Shown piece after piece: positions 15,869-23,325 of a stretch of DNA of 36,493 bases (position 1 is the stretch's first letter; each line of letters opens with the position of its first letter). The translations under genes were made by a program, and so were the position numbers. The notes beneath the pieces were generated by a model that had not been told where the DNA came from, ran no database searches, and saw only the letters and a list, made by a program, of their open reading frames with translations. The stretch is taken from the NCBI GenBank assembly GCA_029859385.1, contig JAOUDF010000004.1, positions 1 to 36,493 on the forward strand. The letters run 5' to 3'. The DNA comes from Nitrospirota bacterium. Lineage in GTDB: Bacteria; Nitrospirota; JAOUDF01.

Positions 15869-16834
15869 TTATGCCTGGTTGATTGCCGACAGCCTCCAGG
15901 GGTTGTTCCCCACGGTCCGCGTCAAGGTCCAGTATTCCTCGAACTTGACCGGCTCCGTCTTGCTGCCGGCAATAATCTCGCCGCTTTCTTTTACCGTGTA
16001 GTCCAGCAGGTTGGCGTATATCCGCACCGTCACGAAATCCTGCCCCGTTTCCTGCCACGCCTCGGTAATTTCCACATCTCTCACCGCCACATTCTCCATG
16101 CGGTTCAAAGTCTTCTCCCGCAGCATCCTGTCTATGTCTTCCTGAAGGATTCGCCGCATTTCGTCGGTGAGAAGGTCTCCCGCCGGGGCCAGGTCGCGGT
16201 TCATCCATGCCCCCTGGACCTTGAAGAAGGTGTCCATGGCAGCGTCCTTGAAGCGGCCTTCGTCAAAAGACGGATCGAACTGGCGGATATGCGTGAGGCC
16301 CGTCTCCCGATCGCTGAGGGTTGGTGCGTAGGCGGGTTGAACTGGGGGCTCCTGTGTTGCCACCGGTGAACCGCTGCCGTAGGCTGTGGCGCCCTGGTAG
16401 GCGTAGCTTTCTTCCCTTCTTCCCTTGACCATCCTGAAAATCATGTAACCAATGCCGGCAACAAGGATGATCTCGAAGAGTCCTATGCCGCTTCCACCCA
16501 AGCCACCGGTGCCGGCGAACCCGAGGCTGCTGAAGAGCATGCCTCCCAGCAACCCTCCCAGAATCCCGCCTCCCATGCCGCGCATGAAACCGCCGCCGGC
16601 CGGCTGTTGCTGGTAGGGCATCTGCTGTACGGGCGACGGAGCGACCTGCTGTTGAGATGGGGCGGTCTGGGTTGAAGGTTTGCTGGTCAGGGGAGTGGAA
16701 TAACTCCGCGAGCCGCGGCTTCCGCCGGACCTGCCGCCGCCCGCCCGGGCTTCGGATTCCAGCTCGAGGACGGTCAGAGAAAGGAAAAGTACCGACGCCG
16801 CTATGGCAAACCATTTGAACATGCCTTTGCTCAT
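15869..16834 (-). CDS. Tim44-like domain membrane protein
   Basis: A 321-residue protein with an N-terminal hydrophobic segment (about 7-28), then a low-complexity Gly/Ser/Gln/Pro-rich stretch (30-85), a glycine-rich hydrophobic region and second membrane segment (about 85-135), and a C-terminal globular domain (about 180-321) resembling the Tim44/MBA1-like fold, with conserved features such as FDEGRFKDAAMDTFFKVQGA and the closing EYWTLTR. Bacterial members are described as predicted lipid-binding or transport proteins; the actual role is unknown. Start ATG 16834 is supported by GGAG seven bases upstream. It is monocistronic, with its own terminator at 15801-15836. Confidence 0.8.
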   Translation of the reverse strand: MSKGMFKWFAIAASVLFLSLTVLELESEARAGGGRSGGSRGSRSYSTPLTSKPSTQTAPSQQQVAPSPVQQMPYQQQPAGGGFMRGMGGGILGGLLGGMLFSSLGFAGTGGLGGSGIGLFEIILVAGIGYMIFRMVKGRREESYAYQGATAYGSGSPVATQEPPVQPAYAPTLSDRETGLTHIRQFDPSFDEGRFKDAAMDTFFKVQGAWMNRDLAPAGDLLTDEMRRILQEDIDRMLREKTLNRMENVAVRDVEITEAWQETGQDFVTVRIYANLLDYTVKESGEIIAGSKTEPVKFEEYWTLTRTVGNNPWRLSAINQA

Positions 16835-16882
16835 AAATCTCCATTAATAAGGTTATGACGGCATCCGGCCGTCCCGTTATTT

Positions 16883-16909
16883 TCGGGCAGATTCTGCCCG
16901 ACGGTTTTT
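16883..16909 (+). terminator. Hairpin with T-tract upstream of the ScdA_N gene
   Basis: TCGGGCAG (16883-16890) and CTGCCCGA (16894-16901) form a perfect 8-base stem with a 3-base loop, followed by CGGTTTTTG. It has the form of a plus-strand intrinsic terminator, yet no plus-strand gene precedes it; it could be a leader attenuator or end an unseen small RNA. Confidence 0.5.
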
Positions 16910-17057
16910 GCAAAGTCAAGACGAATAGCGGTGCGGACCGTCTGGCCGGAAATCAGCGGCCAAGAAGGCGGGAGGGTTTCCCATTGTCGCCCCTTTGCCG
17001 TTGTGGTATTTTAGCAGTCGTTGTGTTGGACAGGAGGTTTTCATACAGGAGGGAGTA

Positions 17058-17255
17058 ATGTCTGAAAAGATTACCAAGGATCAGATACTCAACAACGTGC
17101 TGGCCAAATACCCCGCGACCATGGGAGTCTTCAACGACTTCAATATCGACTCGTGCTGTGGTGGAGCGGTGCCTATCGAAGAAGCCTGCAAGCGCGACGG
17201 CGCTGACACCGGCAAGGTGATCGATGCGCTCAACAAGGCGGCGGGACTGGCGTAA
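17058..17255 (+). CDS. ScdA_N/DUF542 domain protein (N-terminal module of RIC-type Fe-S repair proteins)
   Basis: A 65-residue stand-alone copy of the domain that forms the N-terminus of RIC/ScdA/YtfE di-iron proteins, which repair iron-sulfur clusters damaged by nitric oxide or oxidants. The diagnostic double cysteine lies in DSCCGGAVPIEEAC (about residues 31-44). The hemerythrin-like di-iron domain of full RIC proteins is absent. I start it at the ATG at 17058 rather than at an upstream in-frame ATG because a strong AGGAGGGAG ribosome-binding sequence directly precedes it and the protein then begins at the domain boundary. It is monocistronic. A role in redox sensing or thiol chemistry is possible but unproven. 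Confidence 0.82.
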   Translation: MSEKITKDQILNNVLAKYPATMGVFNDFNIDSCCGGAVPIEEACKRDGADTGKVIDALNKAAGLA

Positions 17256-17290
17256 AAAGATCGGCCCCCGGTTCTCGTCCGGGGGCCCCG
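17256..17290. terminator. Terminator between the converging ScdA_N and coiled-coil genes
   Basis: GGCCCCCGG (17263-17271) and CCGGGGGCC (17279-17287) form a perfect 9-base GC stem with a 7-base loop. The minus strand continues into a U-run, so it serves the minus-strand gene best and probably also blocks plus-strand transcription. Confidence 0.8.
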
Positions 17291-17291
17291 G

Positions 17292-17696
17292 TCACTGCTG
17301 ACTGGAATTTTCTGATTTGGTGCCGAACAATCCTTTGATCTTGTCGAAGGTCTCCCCGGCTTTCTGATACGCCTCTTTGAACTGATCGCCGACTTCCTGG
17401 CCTATTTCGCCCTTCCGCTCGTTGAGGTCCTTCAGCTTTGCCACGGCATTATCCTTTTGCTCGATGAACTGTGCCTTCAGTTCGCGAAATTCCTCCCGTG
17501 TCTTTTTCCCCAGCTTTTTCCCCTTCGCCTCCATCTCCTTGAGATTCTCTTCCCACTCATGCAGCTTCTTCTTTGCCGCGTCGAGAGAAGAGTCGACCTT
17601 CTGGCCCACAGTCTCATCGGTTTTTTCCTGGGCGTAGCAGATACCCCCGGCAATAAGGAATTGAATGGCAAGGACGAGGGCTGCGAGTTGTCTCAT
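17292..17696 (-). CDS. Small exported coiled-coil protein, unknown function
   Basis: 134 residues. The first roughly 22 residues are a signal peptide (MRQLAALVLAIQFLIAGG...CYAQ, cleavage likely after an Ala near 22); the rest is highly charged and alternates Lys/Glu with regular hydrophobic positions (about 40-125), predicting long helices or a coiled coil, apolipoprotein-like in appearance. Start ATG 17696 is chosen over an ATG six codons earlier because AAAGGAG lies between them at proper spacing. I do not recognise a named family. It is transcribed divergently from the zur-znu operon, but nothing ties it to zinc. Confidence 0.7.
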   Translation of the reverse strand: MRQLAALVLAIQFLIAGGICYAQEKTDETVGQKVDSSLDAAKKKLHEWEENLKEMEAKGKKLGKKTREEFRELKAQFIEQKDNAVAKLKDLNERKGEIGQEVGDQFKEAYQKAGETFDKIKGLFGTKSENSSQQ

Positions 17697-17797
17697 ATAG
17701 TCTCCTTTCAGCAAACAGGGATAAACCGTTGTTACTATACGGCATCTTTGACCAAAATCAATGGCCCGTGTTCCCGCTTGCCGTCGCCGCGAACTAG

Positions 17798-17826
17798 TTG
17801 CAAATCATTTGCAATTGGGGTAGATT
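17798..17826 (+). promoter_or_regulatory. Fur/Zur-type operator overlapping the zur-znuACB promoter
   Basis: TTGCAAATCATTTGCAA (17798-17814) is a perfect 8-1-8 palindrome. Its left half is also the likely -35 (TTGCAA, 17798-17803), with TAGATT (17821-17826) 17 bases on as the -10. A bound metalloregulator would therefore block RNA polymerase. The palindrome lies 46 bases ahead of the zur ATG, which suggests autoregulated, metal-repressed control. Confidence 0.7.
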
Positions 17827-17859
17827 GTATTTCCTGTATACGCAATAAAGGATATTTCC

Positions 17860-18285
17860 ATGGCACAAAAAGACGACCGAACCATAAAGAGCGCTCTCCG
17901 CGAAAAGGGGTATCGCCTCACCGGGCCGCGAAAAGGGGTGGCCGACCTGCTGGCGAAAGAGGGGCGGCCCCTCTCGGTCCAGGAGATTTACGAAAAGATG
18001 CAGAAGAAGGTCGACCTCGCCACGGTCTACCGGGTTATCCACCTCCTTCTCGATCTGGGACTGGCGCGCAAAACCGGCTCTCCCTCCGGCAGTGCCCTCT
18101 ACGAAATGGAGGGAGAGCAGCACCATCACCATATCTTCTGCAAAGAATGCGGCAGGATGGAAGAGATCGAGGGGTGCCTGCTGAGCGCCCTGGAAAAGGA
18201 GCTTTCGCGGAAGAAGCGGTTTACCATAACCGGCCATACGCTGGAATTCTTCGGTGTCTGTTACGACTGCGGACAGAAGGGGTAG
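17860..18285 (+). CDS. zur: Fur-family metalloregulator, probably zinc-responsive Zur
   Basis: A 141-residue Fur-family repressor with an N-terminal winged helix (about 10-80, including DLATVYRVIHLLLDLGL for the recognition helix and wing) and a C-terminal metal-binding dimerisation domain. HHHHIFCKECGRMEEIEGC carries the sensory histidines and the first CxxC; the second, CYDCGQ, is at the C-terminus, together forming the structural zinc site. Its gene is followed one base later by znuA and then znuC-znuB, which makes Zur more likely than Fur. A perfect palindrome overlaps its own promoter. The metal assignment is from context; manganese or iron cannot be excluded from the sequence. Confidence 0.85.
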   Translation: MAQKDDRTIKSALREKGYRLTGPRKGVADLLAKEGRPLSVQEIYEKMQKKVDLATVYRVIHLLLDLGLARKTGSPSGSALYEMEGEQHHHHIFCKECGRMEEIEGCLLSALEKELSRKKRFTITGHTLEFFGVCYDCGQKG

Positions 18286-18286
18286 G

Positions 18287-19222
18287 ATGAAACGATTTGC
18301 AAATATCTTCTGTGCTTTGGCGCTCCTTTTCGTCTTCGCCGGGTGTAGCAAGGGGCCTGAGCAGGCTTCAAAAGCTACGGACAAACCCCTGGTGATCACC
18401 ACCTTTTTCCCGCTCTATGACTTTGCCAAAAACGTAGCAGGAGACCGGATGCGGGTGGAAAACCTTTTACCGGCCGGTGCAGGCCCTCATGAGTTTACCT
18501 TTACCCCGAAGGACCGTCAGCGGCTGGAGAATGCCCGCCTTCTCATCAAGAACGGCTTCGGTCTCGAAACCTTCCTGGAAGACGTTACCCTCTCTCCCGA
18601 CAAGACACTGGTCGTCGAGGCGGGCAAGGGGATTGCGCCTCTTGAACTCAAGAAAAAGGAAGATCACCGCGACGAGCACGAGCACGTCGGTGGTCATCAT
18701 CACGAAGGCGGCGACCCGCATGTATGGCTCGATCCGGTCAACGCCATGAAGCAGGTGGAGAATATCCGCGACGCCATGATCGCCGTCGACCCGGCCAACA
18801 AGACCGTTTACGAGGCCAATGCCGTCCGCTATCTCGATCAGCTGCGGGCGCTGGACGAAGAGTGCCGCAGGGAGATTGAGGGTTTCGCCCGTAAGGAGTT
18901 CGTGGCCTACCACTCGGCCTTCAGCTATTTCTCGAACCGCTACGGGTTGAAGCAGGTGGCGGTGTTCGAGGAGGTCCCCGGCAAGGAGCCGTCGCCGCGC
19001 TCTATGGCGGGGCTTATTAATACCATCAAAAAGTACAACGTCAGGGCGCTCTTTACCGAGCCACAGTTTTCGCCGAGGATCATCCAGACCGTCGCGTCGG
19101 ACCTGAAGCTGAGCGTGCTGGAGCTCGATCCCATGGAGACGGGGGATTTTGAAAAAGGGTCGTACATCGGCGTCATGAAGAAGAACCTGGCGGCATTCAA
19201 AGAGGCGCAGAACAAGCCATGA
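18287..19222 (+). CDS. znuA: Zinc ABC transporter substrate-binding lipoprotein
   Basis: Periplasmic, membrane-anchored cluster A-I solute-binding protein that captures zinc. The 311-residue product starts at ATG 18287, one base after the zur stop; AAGGGG precedes it. A lipoprotein signal is evident, with lipobox FAGC (Cys about residue 20). Metal ligands expected for the family are visible: the histidine in AGPHEFTF, HVWLDPVNAMK, and the later AYHSAFSYF. Between the first two lies an acidic, His-rich loop (DEHEHVGGHHHEGGDPH), a hallmark of zinc rather than manganese binders. Its stop overlaps the znuC start (ATGA). Confidence 0.93.
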   Translation: MKRFANIFCALALLFVFAGCSKGPEQASKATDKPLVITTFFPLYDFAKNVAGDRMRVENLLPAGAGPHEFTFTPKDRQRLENARLLIKNGFGLETFLEDVTLSPDKTLVVEAGKGIAPLELKKKEDHRDEHEHVGGHHHEGGDPHVWLDPVNAMKQVENIRDAMIAVDPANKTVYEANAVRYLDQLRALDEECRREIEGFARKEFVAYHSAFSYFSNRYGLKQVAVFEEVPGKEPSPRSMAGLINTIKKYNVRALFTEPQFSPRIIQTVASDLKLSVLELDPMETGDFEKGSYIGVMKKNLAAFKEAQNKP

Positions 19223-19944
19223 GCATCATCGAAGTAGAAGACCTCAACGTGCGGATCGGCTCGCACCATATCCTTCAGCATGTCAGCTTCACCGTGGAGA
19301 AGGGTGCGGTAACCGCCATCATCGGTCCCAACGGCTCGGGCAAGACCACCCTCGTTAAGGTGATTACCGGCCTTCAGTCCTTCGATACCGGCACCGTTAA
19401 GCTCTTTGGCACCCCGGTAAAAGAGCTGGGCAAGTTGCACCGCAAGCTGGGGTATGTCCCCCAGAAGGTCGATTTCGACCGGAGCGTCCCCCTTACCGTC
19501 GAGGAGCTATTGAACCTCAACCTGCTCGAAAAAACCGGGCGTAGGGAAAAGATCGCGGCATCTCTGGACGAGATCGGCGCGGGGCATCTCATGGACCGTA
19601 AGCTCGGCGTCCTCTCCGGCGGCGAGTTTCAACGGGTGCTCATCGCCCTGAGCCTCATTCAGGACCCCGAGATATTGATCCTCGACGAACCCTCCGCGGG
19701 CATCGACGTCGAAGGCGAGAAGGTTTTTTACGACATGATCGAACAACTCGCCGAGTCCCGGGGCATGACCGTACTGCTTGTCTCCCACGACGTAGGGGTG
19801 GTGTATCGCTACGCCGACGGTGTGCTCTGCCTTAACCAGAAGCTTGTATGCAGCGGCACGCCGCACGAGGCCCTTTCCCAGGAGACGGTGCGGGAGCTTT
19901 ACGGACAGGGGGCATCCCTGTACGACCACGTCCACAGGCATTAG
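19219..19944 (+). CDS. znuC: Zinc ABC transporter ATP-binding protein
   Basis: A 241-residue ABC ATPase energising zinc import at the inner membrane. Walker A is GPNGSGKTT (36-44), the Q-loop lies in LGYVPQKV, the signature is LSGGEFQR and Walker B ILILDEPSAG, followed by the switch histidine in LLVSHD. The ATG overlaps the znuA stop by four bases (ATGA), implying translational coupling, and znuB starts nine bases after its stop. FDRSVPLTVEE just after the Q-loop is typical of the zinc/manganese subfamily. Confidence 0.94.
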   Translation: MSIIEVEDLNVRIGSHHILQHVSFTVEKGAVTAIIGPNGSGKTTLVKVITGLQSFDTGTVKLFGTPVKELGKLHRKLGYVPQKVDFDRSVPLTVEELLNLNLLEKTGRREKIAASLDEIGAGHLMDRKLGVLSGGEFQRVLIALSLIQDPEILILDEPSAGIDVEGEKVFYDMIEQLAESRGMTVLLVSHDVGVVYRYADGVLCLNQKLVCSGTPHEALSQETVRELYGQGASLYDHVHRH

Positions 19945-19953
19945 GAGACCACA

Positions 19954-20748
19954 GTGCTCGACATACTCGCCTACCCCTTCGTTCAGCGCGCCCTCGTATC
20001 GGGGGTCATCGTCGGGATCGTCTGCGCCCTGCTGGGGGTCTTTGTCGTCATCCGCAAGATGTCGTTCTTCGGCGACGCCATCTCCCACTCCGCCTTTACC
20101 GGCGTGGCCCTGGGCTTTCTCCTCGGCATAAACCCGTCGCTGTCGGCCCTCGGTTTCGCCATCCTTGTCGCCGCCGGCATGGTCTATCTGCAGAACAAGG
20201 GGAACCTCTCCGCCGACACCACCATCGGCATCTTCTTCTCCGGTTCCGCCGCCCTGGGCCTACTGATAATCGCCCTGCTCAGGGGCTACCGCACCGATCT
20301 CTTTCAATATCTGCTGGGAGACATCCTCTCCATCTCCGACCGCGACCTCATGATCTCCGTAGTCATGGGGATCGTCGTCGTAGGCGTCATGTCCCGCATA
20401 ATGAGGCCGCTGCTGCAGATAACCTTTAACCGCGACATGGCCAAGGTTGCCGGGGTGCCGGTCGAGCGGTACGAATACCTGCTCATGTTCCTCCTCGCCG
20501 CTACCGTCGCCGTGAGCCTCAAGATCGTCGGCATCATCCTCGTCACCGCGCTCCTCATCGTCCCTGCCGCCGCCGCAAAGAACATCAGCGCCAACTTTCG
20601 GCAGATGGTCGCCTGGTCGGTCATCTTCGGTGTCTCCAGCAGCATCCTCGGCCTCGCCGCGTCTTACTGGCTCGACACCTCGTCGGGGCCGACCATTGTT
20701 CTTACCTCGATCCTTATCTTCTGCATTACCCTCGCCGCGCGGAAATAG
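19954..20748 (+). CDS. znuB: Zinc ABC transporter permease
   Basis: A 264-residue polytopic permease of the ABC-3 (ZnuB/MntB) family, with about seven to eight membrane segments. The N-terminal FVQRALVSGVIVGIVCALLG and FFGDAISHSAFTGVALG are characteristic of the family, as is the later IVGIILVTALLIVPAAAAKN, which faces the ATPase. The start codon is GTG at 19954, preceded by AGGAG. It is the last gene of the zur-znu operon; no strong terminator is evident immediately after it. Confidence 0.93.
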   Translation: MLDILAYPFVQRALVSGVIVGIVCALLGVFVVIRKMSFFGDAISHSAFTGVALGFLLGINPSLSALGFAILVAAGMVYLQNKGNLSADTTIGIFFSGSAALGLLIIALLRGYRTDLFQYLLGDILSISDRDLMISVVMGIVVVGVMSRIMRPLLQITFNRDMAKVAGVPVERYEYLLMFLLAATVAVSLKIVGIILVTALLIVPAAAAKNISANFRQMVAWSVIFGVSSSILGLAASYWLDTSSGPTIVLTSILIFCITLAARK

Positions 20749-20927
20749 CTGCTCCACAGTCGACCAATTATAAATCAGTGTGTTCTACTTGTTATTCTGC
20801 TTTACAAAGGCTGGAGGGGGTTGGTAAATTCGGGACATGATTAATGGCTTATTGAAGTTGAACAGAGAGTGGCATCTGAAAGCCGAAACAAAGTCTCCCC
20901 AACTTATTCAGTGAGGTATGGGTCGAT

Positions 20928-21224
20928 ATGGGATTCAATTTTGATACGATAGAGTCAATCCTCGGCATCCTTTTCTTTGGATACATCATTTACTTCGTCA
21001 TATTTCGTGCACCAGCTTCGGACATGGTATTTTCAGCCGGGACAGACACAGAAATAGAGGATATGAAAGACTACCTTGAGATGAATGGCATCAAGACTTA
21101 CAAAAAGAACATAGCGAGAAATCGGAAGTATACAAAATCAGGCCCGCTGGACCCGTCATTGCACGTAATCAACTTGCACGATAAAGCCAGGGCGTTGCAA
21201 TTGATTAAAGAGAGAGCCAGCTGA
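20928..21224 (+). CDS. Small membrane protein with DUF2007-like C-terminal domain
   Basis: 98 residues: an N-terminal membrane segment (about 8-27, ILGILFFGYIIYFVIF) and a cytoplasmic domain. The pattern MVFSAGTDTEIEDMKDYLEM, then a basic stretch, then LHVINLHDKARALQLIKE resembles the DUF2007 'putative signal-transducing' fold, a small alpha/beta domain also seen in PII-like contexts. The ATG has a weak GAGG upstream. Base composition is noticeably more AT-rich than the znu operon before it. It is isolated between znuB and a convergent protease gene; the assignment is tentative. Confidence 0.6.
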   Translation: MGFNFDTIESILGILFFGYIIYFVIFRAPASDMVFSAGTDTEIEDMKDYLEMNGIKTYKKNIARNRKYTKSGPLDPSLHVINLHDKARALQLIKERAS

Positions 21225-21286
21225 CTTGTGGAACAACAACTGAGACGTTGTTAAATTGCCCGCTTAACTAGCTATCAAGCTCATCA

Positions 21287-22405
21287 CTACTTCTCCCCCT
21301 TCTCCTTCCCACGATACTCCCACACCTTCGACCAGTTCACGGCAGCCTTGGTCTCCATTTCCGCTGACCTTAGCACCTGAAAGCGCCCCAATTGCTCGGG
21401 GTTGATAAGCCCGCGCAGTTCGGTCCCTTTCATGACGGGGACAAGGGTGACGTGGGTCTGCGACATCTTCACGAACAGTTCGTCGAGGGAGTTTTCTTCG
21501 GACGCACAGTAGAAGGTGCGGACCATGATTTCCGACACGGGCGTGGAGGCGGGTTTCTCGCGAAGGGCGCCGAATATGGCGTCCTTGGGGAGTATTCCGA
21601 CCAGCCTGTCGCCATCCATGACGGGAAAGTCCCACTGCAGGCTGTGGGTGATCTTGCTGAGCACCTCCTCGATGGTCTCCTGGGGCGTTACCTGTTCCCA
21701 CGAGGTGAGCATGGCCTGGCTCACGGTCACCGAGCTGAGGGCGGCCTTGGTCTCCGACGCCCGTTCCTCGCTCTCTGCCCCGAGGTAGATGAAGATGGCG
21801 ATGAGCGACAGCCACCAGTTTACATAAAAGCCGGCAAAGAAGAGGAACATGGCGAAGAGCTGACCGATGGCCACGGCGGCCCTGGTTGCCCGAAGCCACG
21901 TCATTTTGAGCGCAAGTGCCGCCCGCAGCGCCCGTCCGCCGTCGAGGGGAAAGGCGGGGAGCATGTTGAAGAGGCCGAGCATGGCGTTTATCTGGAAAAG
22001 GAGCATCCAGATGTTGCCTGGGCGGTAGGCGATGCCGGCCTCGTCTTTTCCCATGAAGTAGAAGAGGATGGCGAGCGCGAAGCTGGCAAGCGGACCGGCG
22101 AGGGAGATAATGATCTCCTGCCGCGGCTTGTCGGGGACTTCGTCCATTTGCGCGACGCCGCCAATAGGGAGCAGGGTGATGTCTCTTACCGGGACTTTGT
22201 AATGACGGGCGACGAGGCTGTGGGAGAACTCGTGGATGAGGACGCAGGTAAAGATGAGGAGGACCACCCCCACGGCGTTGAGGCCGGTGAATCCGCCGAT
22301 GAAGCCGCTCGGTACAACGGCGACGAAGATCAGCAGCAACAGAAAGGTGATGTGAACCTTGACGGGGATCCCGAACAGGGTGATGAGCTTGAACGACCAC
22401 TTCAT
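21287..22405 (-). CDS. Site-2 protease family (M50) zinc metalloprotease with CBS domains
   Basis: Intramembrane metalloprotease of the SpoIVFB-like class, 372 residues. Five or six membrane segments occupy about 1-215. The zinc motif is LIHEFSHSLVARHY (HEFSH, about residues 59-63), and the third ligand lies in NMLPAFPLDGGRALRA (about 150-165). Two C-terminal CBS domains (about 235-350, e.g. SWEQVTPQETIEEVLSKI and HVTLVPVMKGTELRGLI) probably bind nucleotides and regulate activity. These enzymes cleave membrane-bound transcription-factor precursors or anti-sigma factors; no substrate is suggested by neighbours. The start at 22405 has a weak GAGG upstream. Confidence 0.9.
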   Translation of the reverse strand: MKWSFKLITLFGIPVKVHITFLLLLIFVAVVPSGFIGGFTGLNAVGVVLLIFTCVLIHEFSHSLVARHYKVPVRDITLLPIGGVAQMDEVPDKPRQEIIISLAGPLASFALAILFYFMGKDEAGIAYRPGNIWMLLFQINAMLGLFNMLPAFPLDGGRALRAALALKMTWLRATRAAVAIGQLFAMFLFFAGFYVNWWLSLIAIFIYLGAESEERASETKAALSSVTVSQAMLTSWEQVTPQETIEEVLSKITHSLQWDFPVMDGDRLVGILPKDAIFGALREKPASTPVSEIMVRTFYCASEENSLDELFVKMSQTHVTLVPVMKGTELRGLINPEQLGRFQVLRSAEMETKAAVNWSKVWEYRGKEKGEK

Positions 22406-22499
22406 GAAGGGGCCTCTAAATAAGTATCTGCTTAGATTCTAACAGTTTTTGCCTTTGTGTCAAAACCTGCGCTGAGCATTATGTCATAAAACAGCGCCC

Positions 22500-22533
22500 G
22501 TTGCCGCCATTTGTTGAAATATTCCGGCGGCAA
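22500..22533. repeat. Intergenic inverted repeat next to a REP-like pair
   Basis: TTGCCGCC (22501-22508) pairs with GGCGGCAA (22526-22533) over a 17-base loop. It lies 21 bases from the palindromic pair at 22554-22616, in the 344-base gap between the protease and hsp20 genes, which holds no convincing gene of its own. Confidence 0.45.
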
Positions 22534-22553
22534 TTAAACAAGTGAAACATCCC

Positions 22554-22616
22554 GTCATGCCCGAGTGATTCTATCGGGCATCCAGTGGCATGGATTCCCG
22601 CTTTCGCGGGAATGAC
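22554..22616. repeat. Second inverted pair of palindromic repeats (BIME/REP-like)
   Basis: Unit 1: GTCATGCCCGA...TCGGGCAT; unit 2: TGGATTCCCGC...GCGGGAATGAC, with an 8-base perfect stem around TTTC. The pair is head-to-head with GTCAT/ATGAC ends, the same architecture as the element at 14436-14507. Such short palindromic repeats are commonly dispersed in intergenic DNA and may be mobilised by REP-associated tyrosine transposases elsewhere in the genome. Confidence 0.75.
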
Positions 22617-22749
22617 GTCCTTTGAGTATTTTGTTGTCGTAATAATACCTGCCCATCGTCCCGTGTCGCTTCGGACGGCAACGGTGAAATGGGGTATACT
22701 ATTATTGAAGCAAGTCAACGGGATAGAAGCAAAAAAGGAGGTGACCATT

Positions 22750-23229
22750 ATGTTCGCGATCAGAAAGTGGGATCCCTTTAATGAACTGTCATCCCTTCGC
22801 AGAGAAATGGACGATTTCTTCAAGAGGACGCTTGGTGTTACCCAGGAGTTCATCGGCGGAGAGAGAGCCGGATGGTATCCGCGGGTTGACAGCTTCCTGC
22901 ACAAGGGAAATGTTGTAGTGAGAATGGAGTTGCCCGGTGTTGACGCCAGGGATGTAGACATCTCGGTACGGGGCAATCAGTTAATCATCAAGGGTGAGAA
23001 GAAGGCCGAGAAGGACGTGAAAGGTGAAGAGTATGTCCTTTGCGAGGCCTGCTATGGCTCATTCGAAAGAACTCTCCTGCTTCCGGAGGGGGTAGAGGCT
23101 GACAAGATTCACGCCTCTTACAAGAACGGTATCCTCGAGGTGACGATGCCGGCGGCAAAGGCTGCGCTGCCGAAGAAGGTCAACATCGAGATCGAGGGGC
23201 GTCCCGTGGCCCTGAAGAAAGCTGCGTGA
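22750..23229 (+). CDS. Hsp20/alpha-crystallin small heat shock protein
   Basis: ATP-independent holdase chaperone, 159 residues. The alpha-crystallin domain spans about 45-145: it opens with PRVDSFLHKGNVVVRMELPG and closes with the diagnostic YKNGILEVTMP. The N-terminal arm (MFAIRKWDPFNELSSL) is typical. I chose the ATG at 22750 because a near-perfect AAGGAGGTGA precedes it; an upstream in-frame ATG would run through a palindromic repeat and is not credible. It is monocistronic, with a strong terminator at 23269-23300. TATACT at about 22693 is a possible -10. Confidence 0.95.
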   Translation: MFAIRKWDPFNELSSLRREMDDFFKRTLGVTQEFIGGERAGWYPRVDSFLHKGNVVVRMELPGVDARDVDISVRGNQLIIKGEKKAEKDVKGEEYVLCEACYGSFERTLLLPEGVEADKIHASYKNGILEVTMPAAKAALPKKVNIEIEGRPVALKKAA

Positions 23230-23268
23230 TGGAAGGTTGACCAGGCTTCTGTCCCATTGCGAAACGCG

Positions 23269-23300
23269 AAAGCCCGACCATTTTAGTGGTCGGGCTTTTT
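23269..23300 (+). terminator. Intrinsic terminator of hsp20
   Basis: AAAGCCCGACCA (23269-23280) and TGGTCGGGCTTT (23287-23298) form a perfect 12-base stem with a 6-base loop, ending in TTTTT on the plus strand. Confidence 0.92.
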
Positions 23301-23325
23301 GTCTATATCTAGCCGGAGTTGTCGC

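Noticed and set aside
18673..18717. His-rich repeat in znuA as a possible tandem-repeat or assembly artefact
   Set aside because: Such acidic His-rich loops are normal in zinc-binding ZnuA proteins.
20837..20914. 25-codon frame (MINGLLKLNREWHLK...) between znuB and the DUF2007-like gene
   Set aside because: Too short to support, with no clear ribosome-binding site; possibly a degraded fragment, but nothing confirms it.
21264..22400. 378-codon minus-strand frame overlapping the site-2 protease
   Set aside because: Its translation is Arg/Pro/His-rich and featureless, whereas the overlapping frame has HEFSH and CBS motifs.
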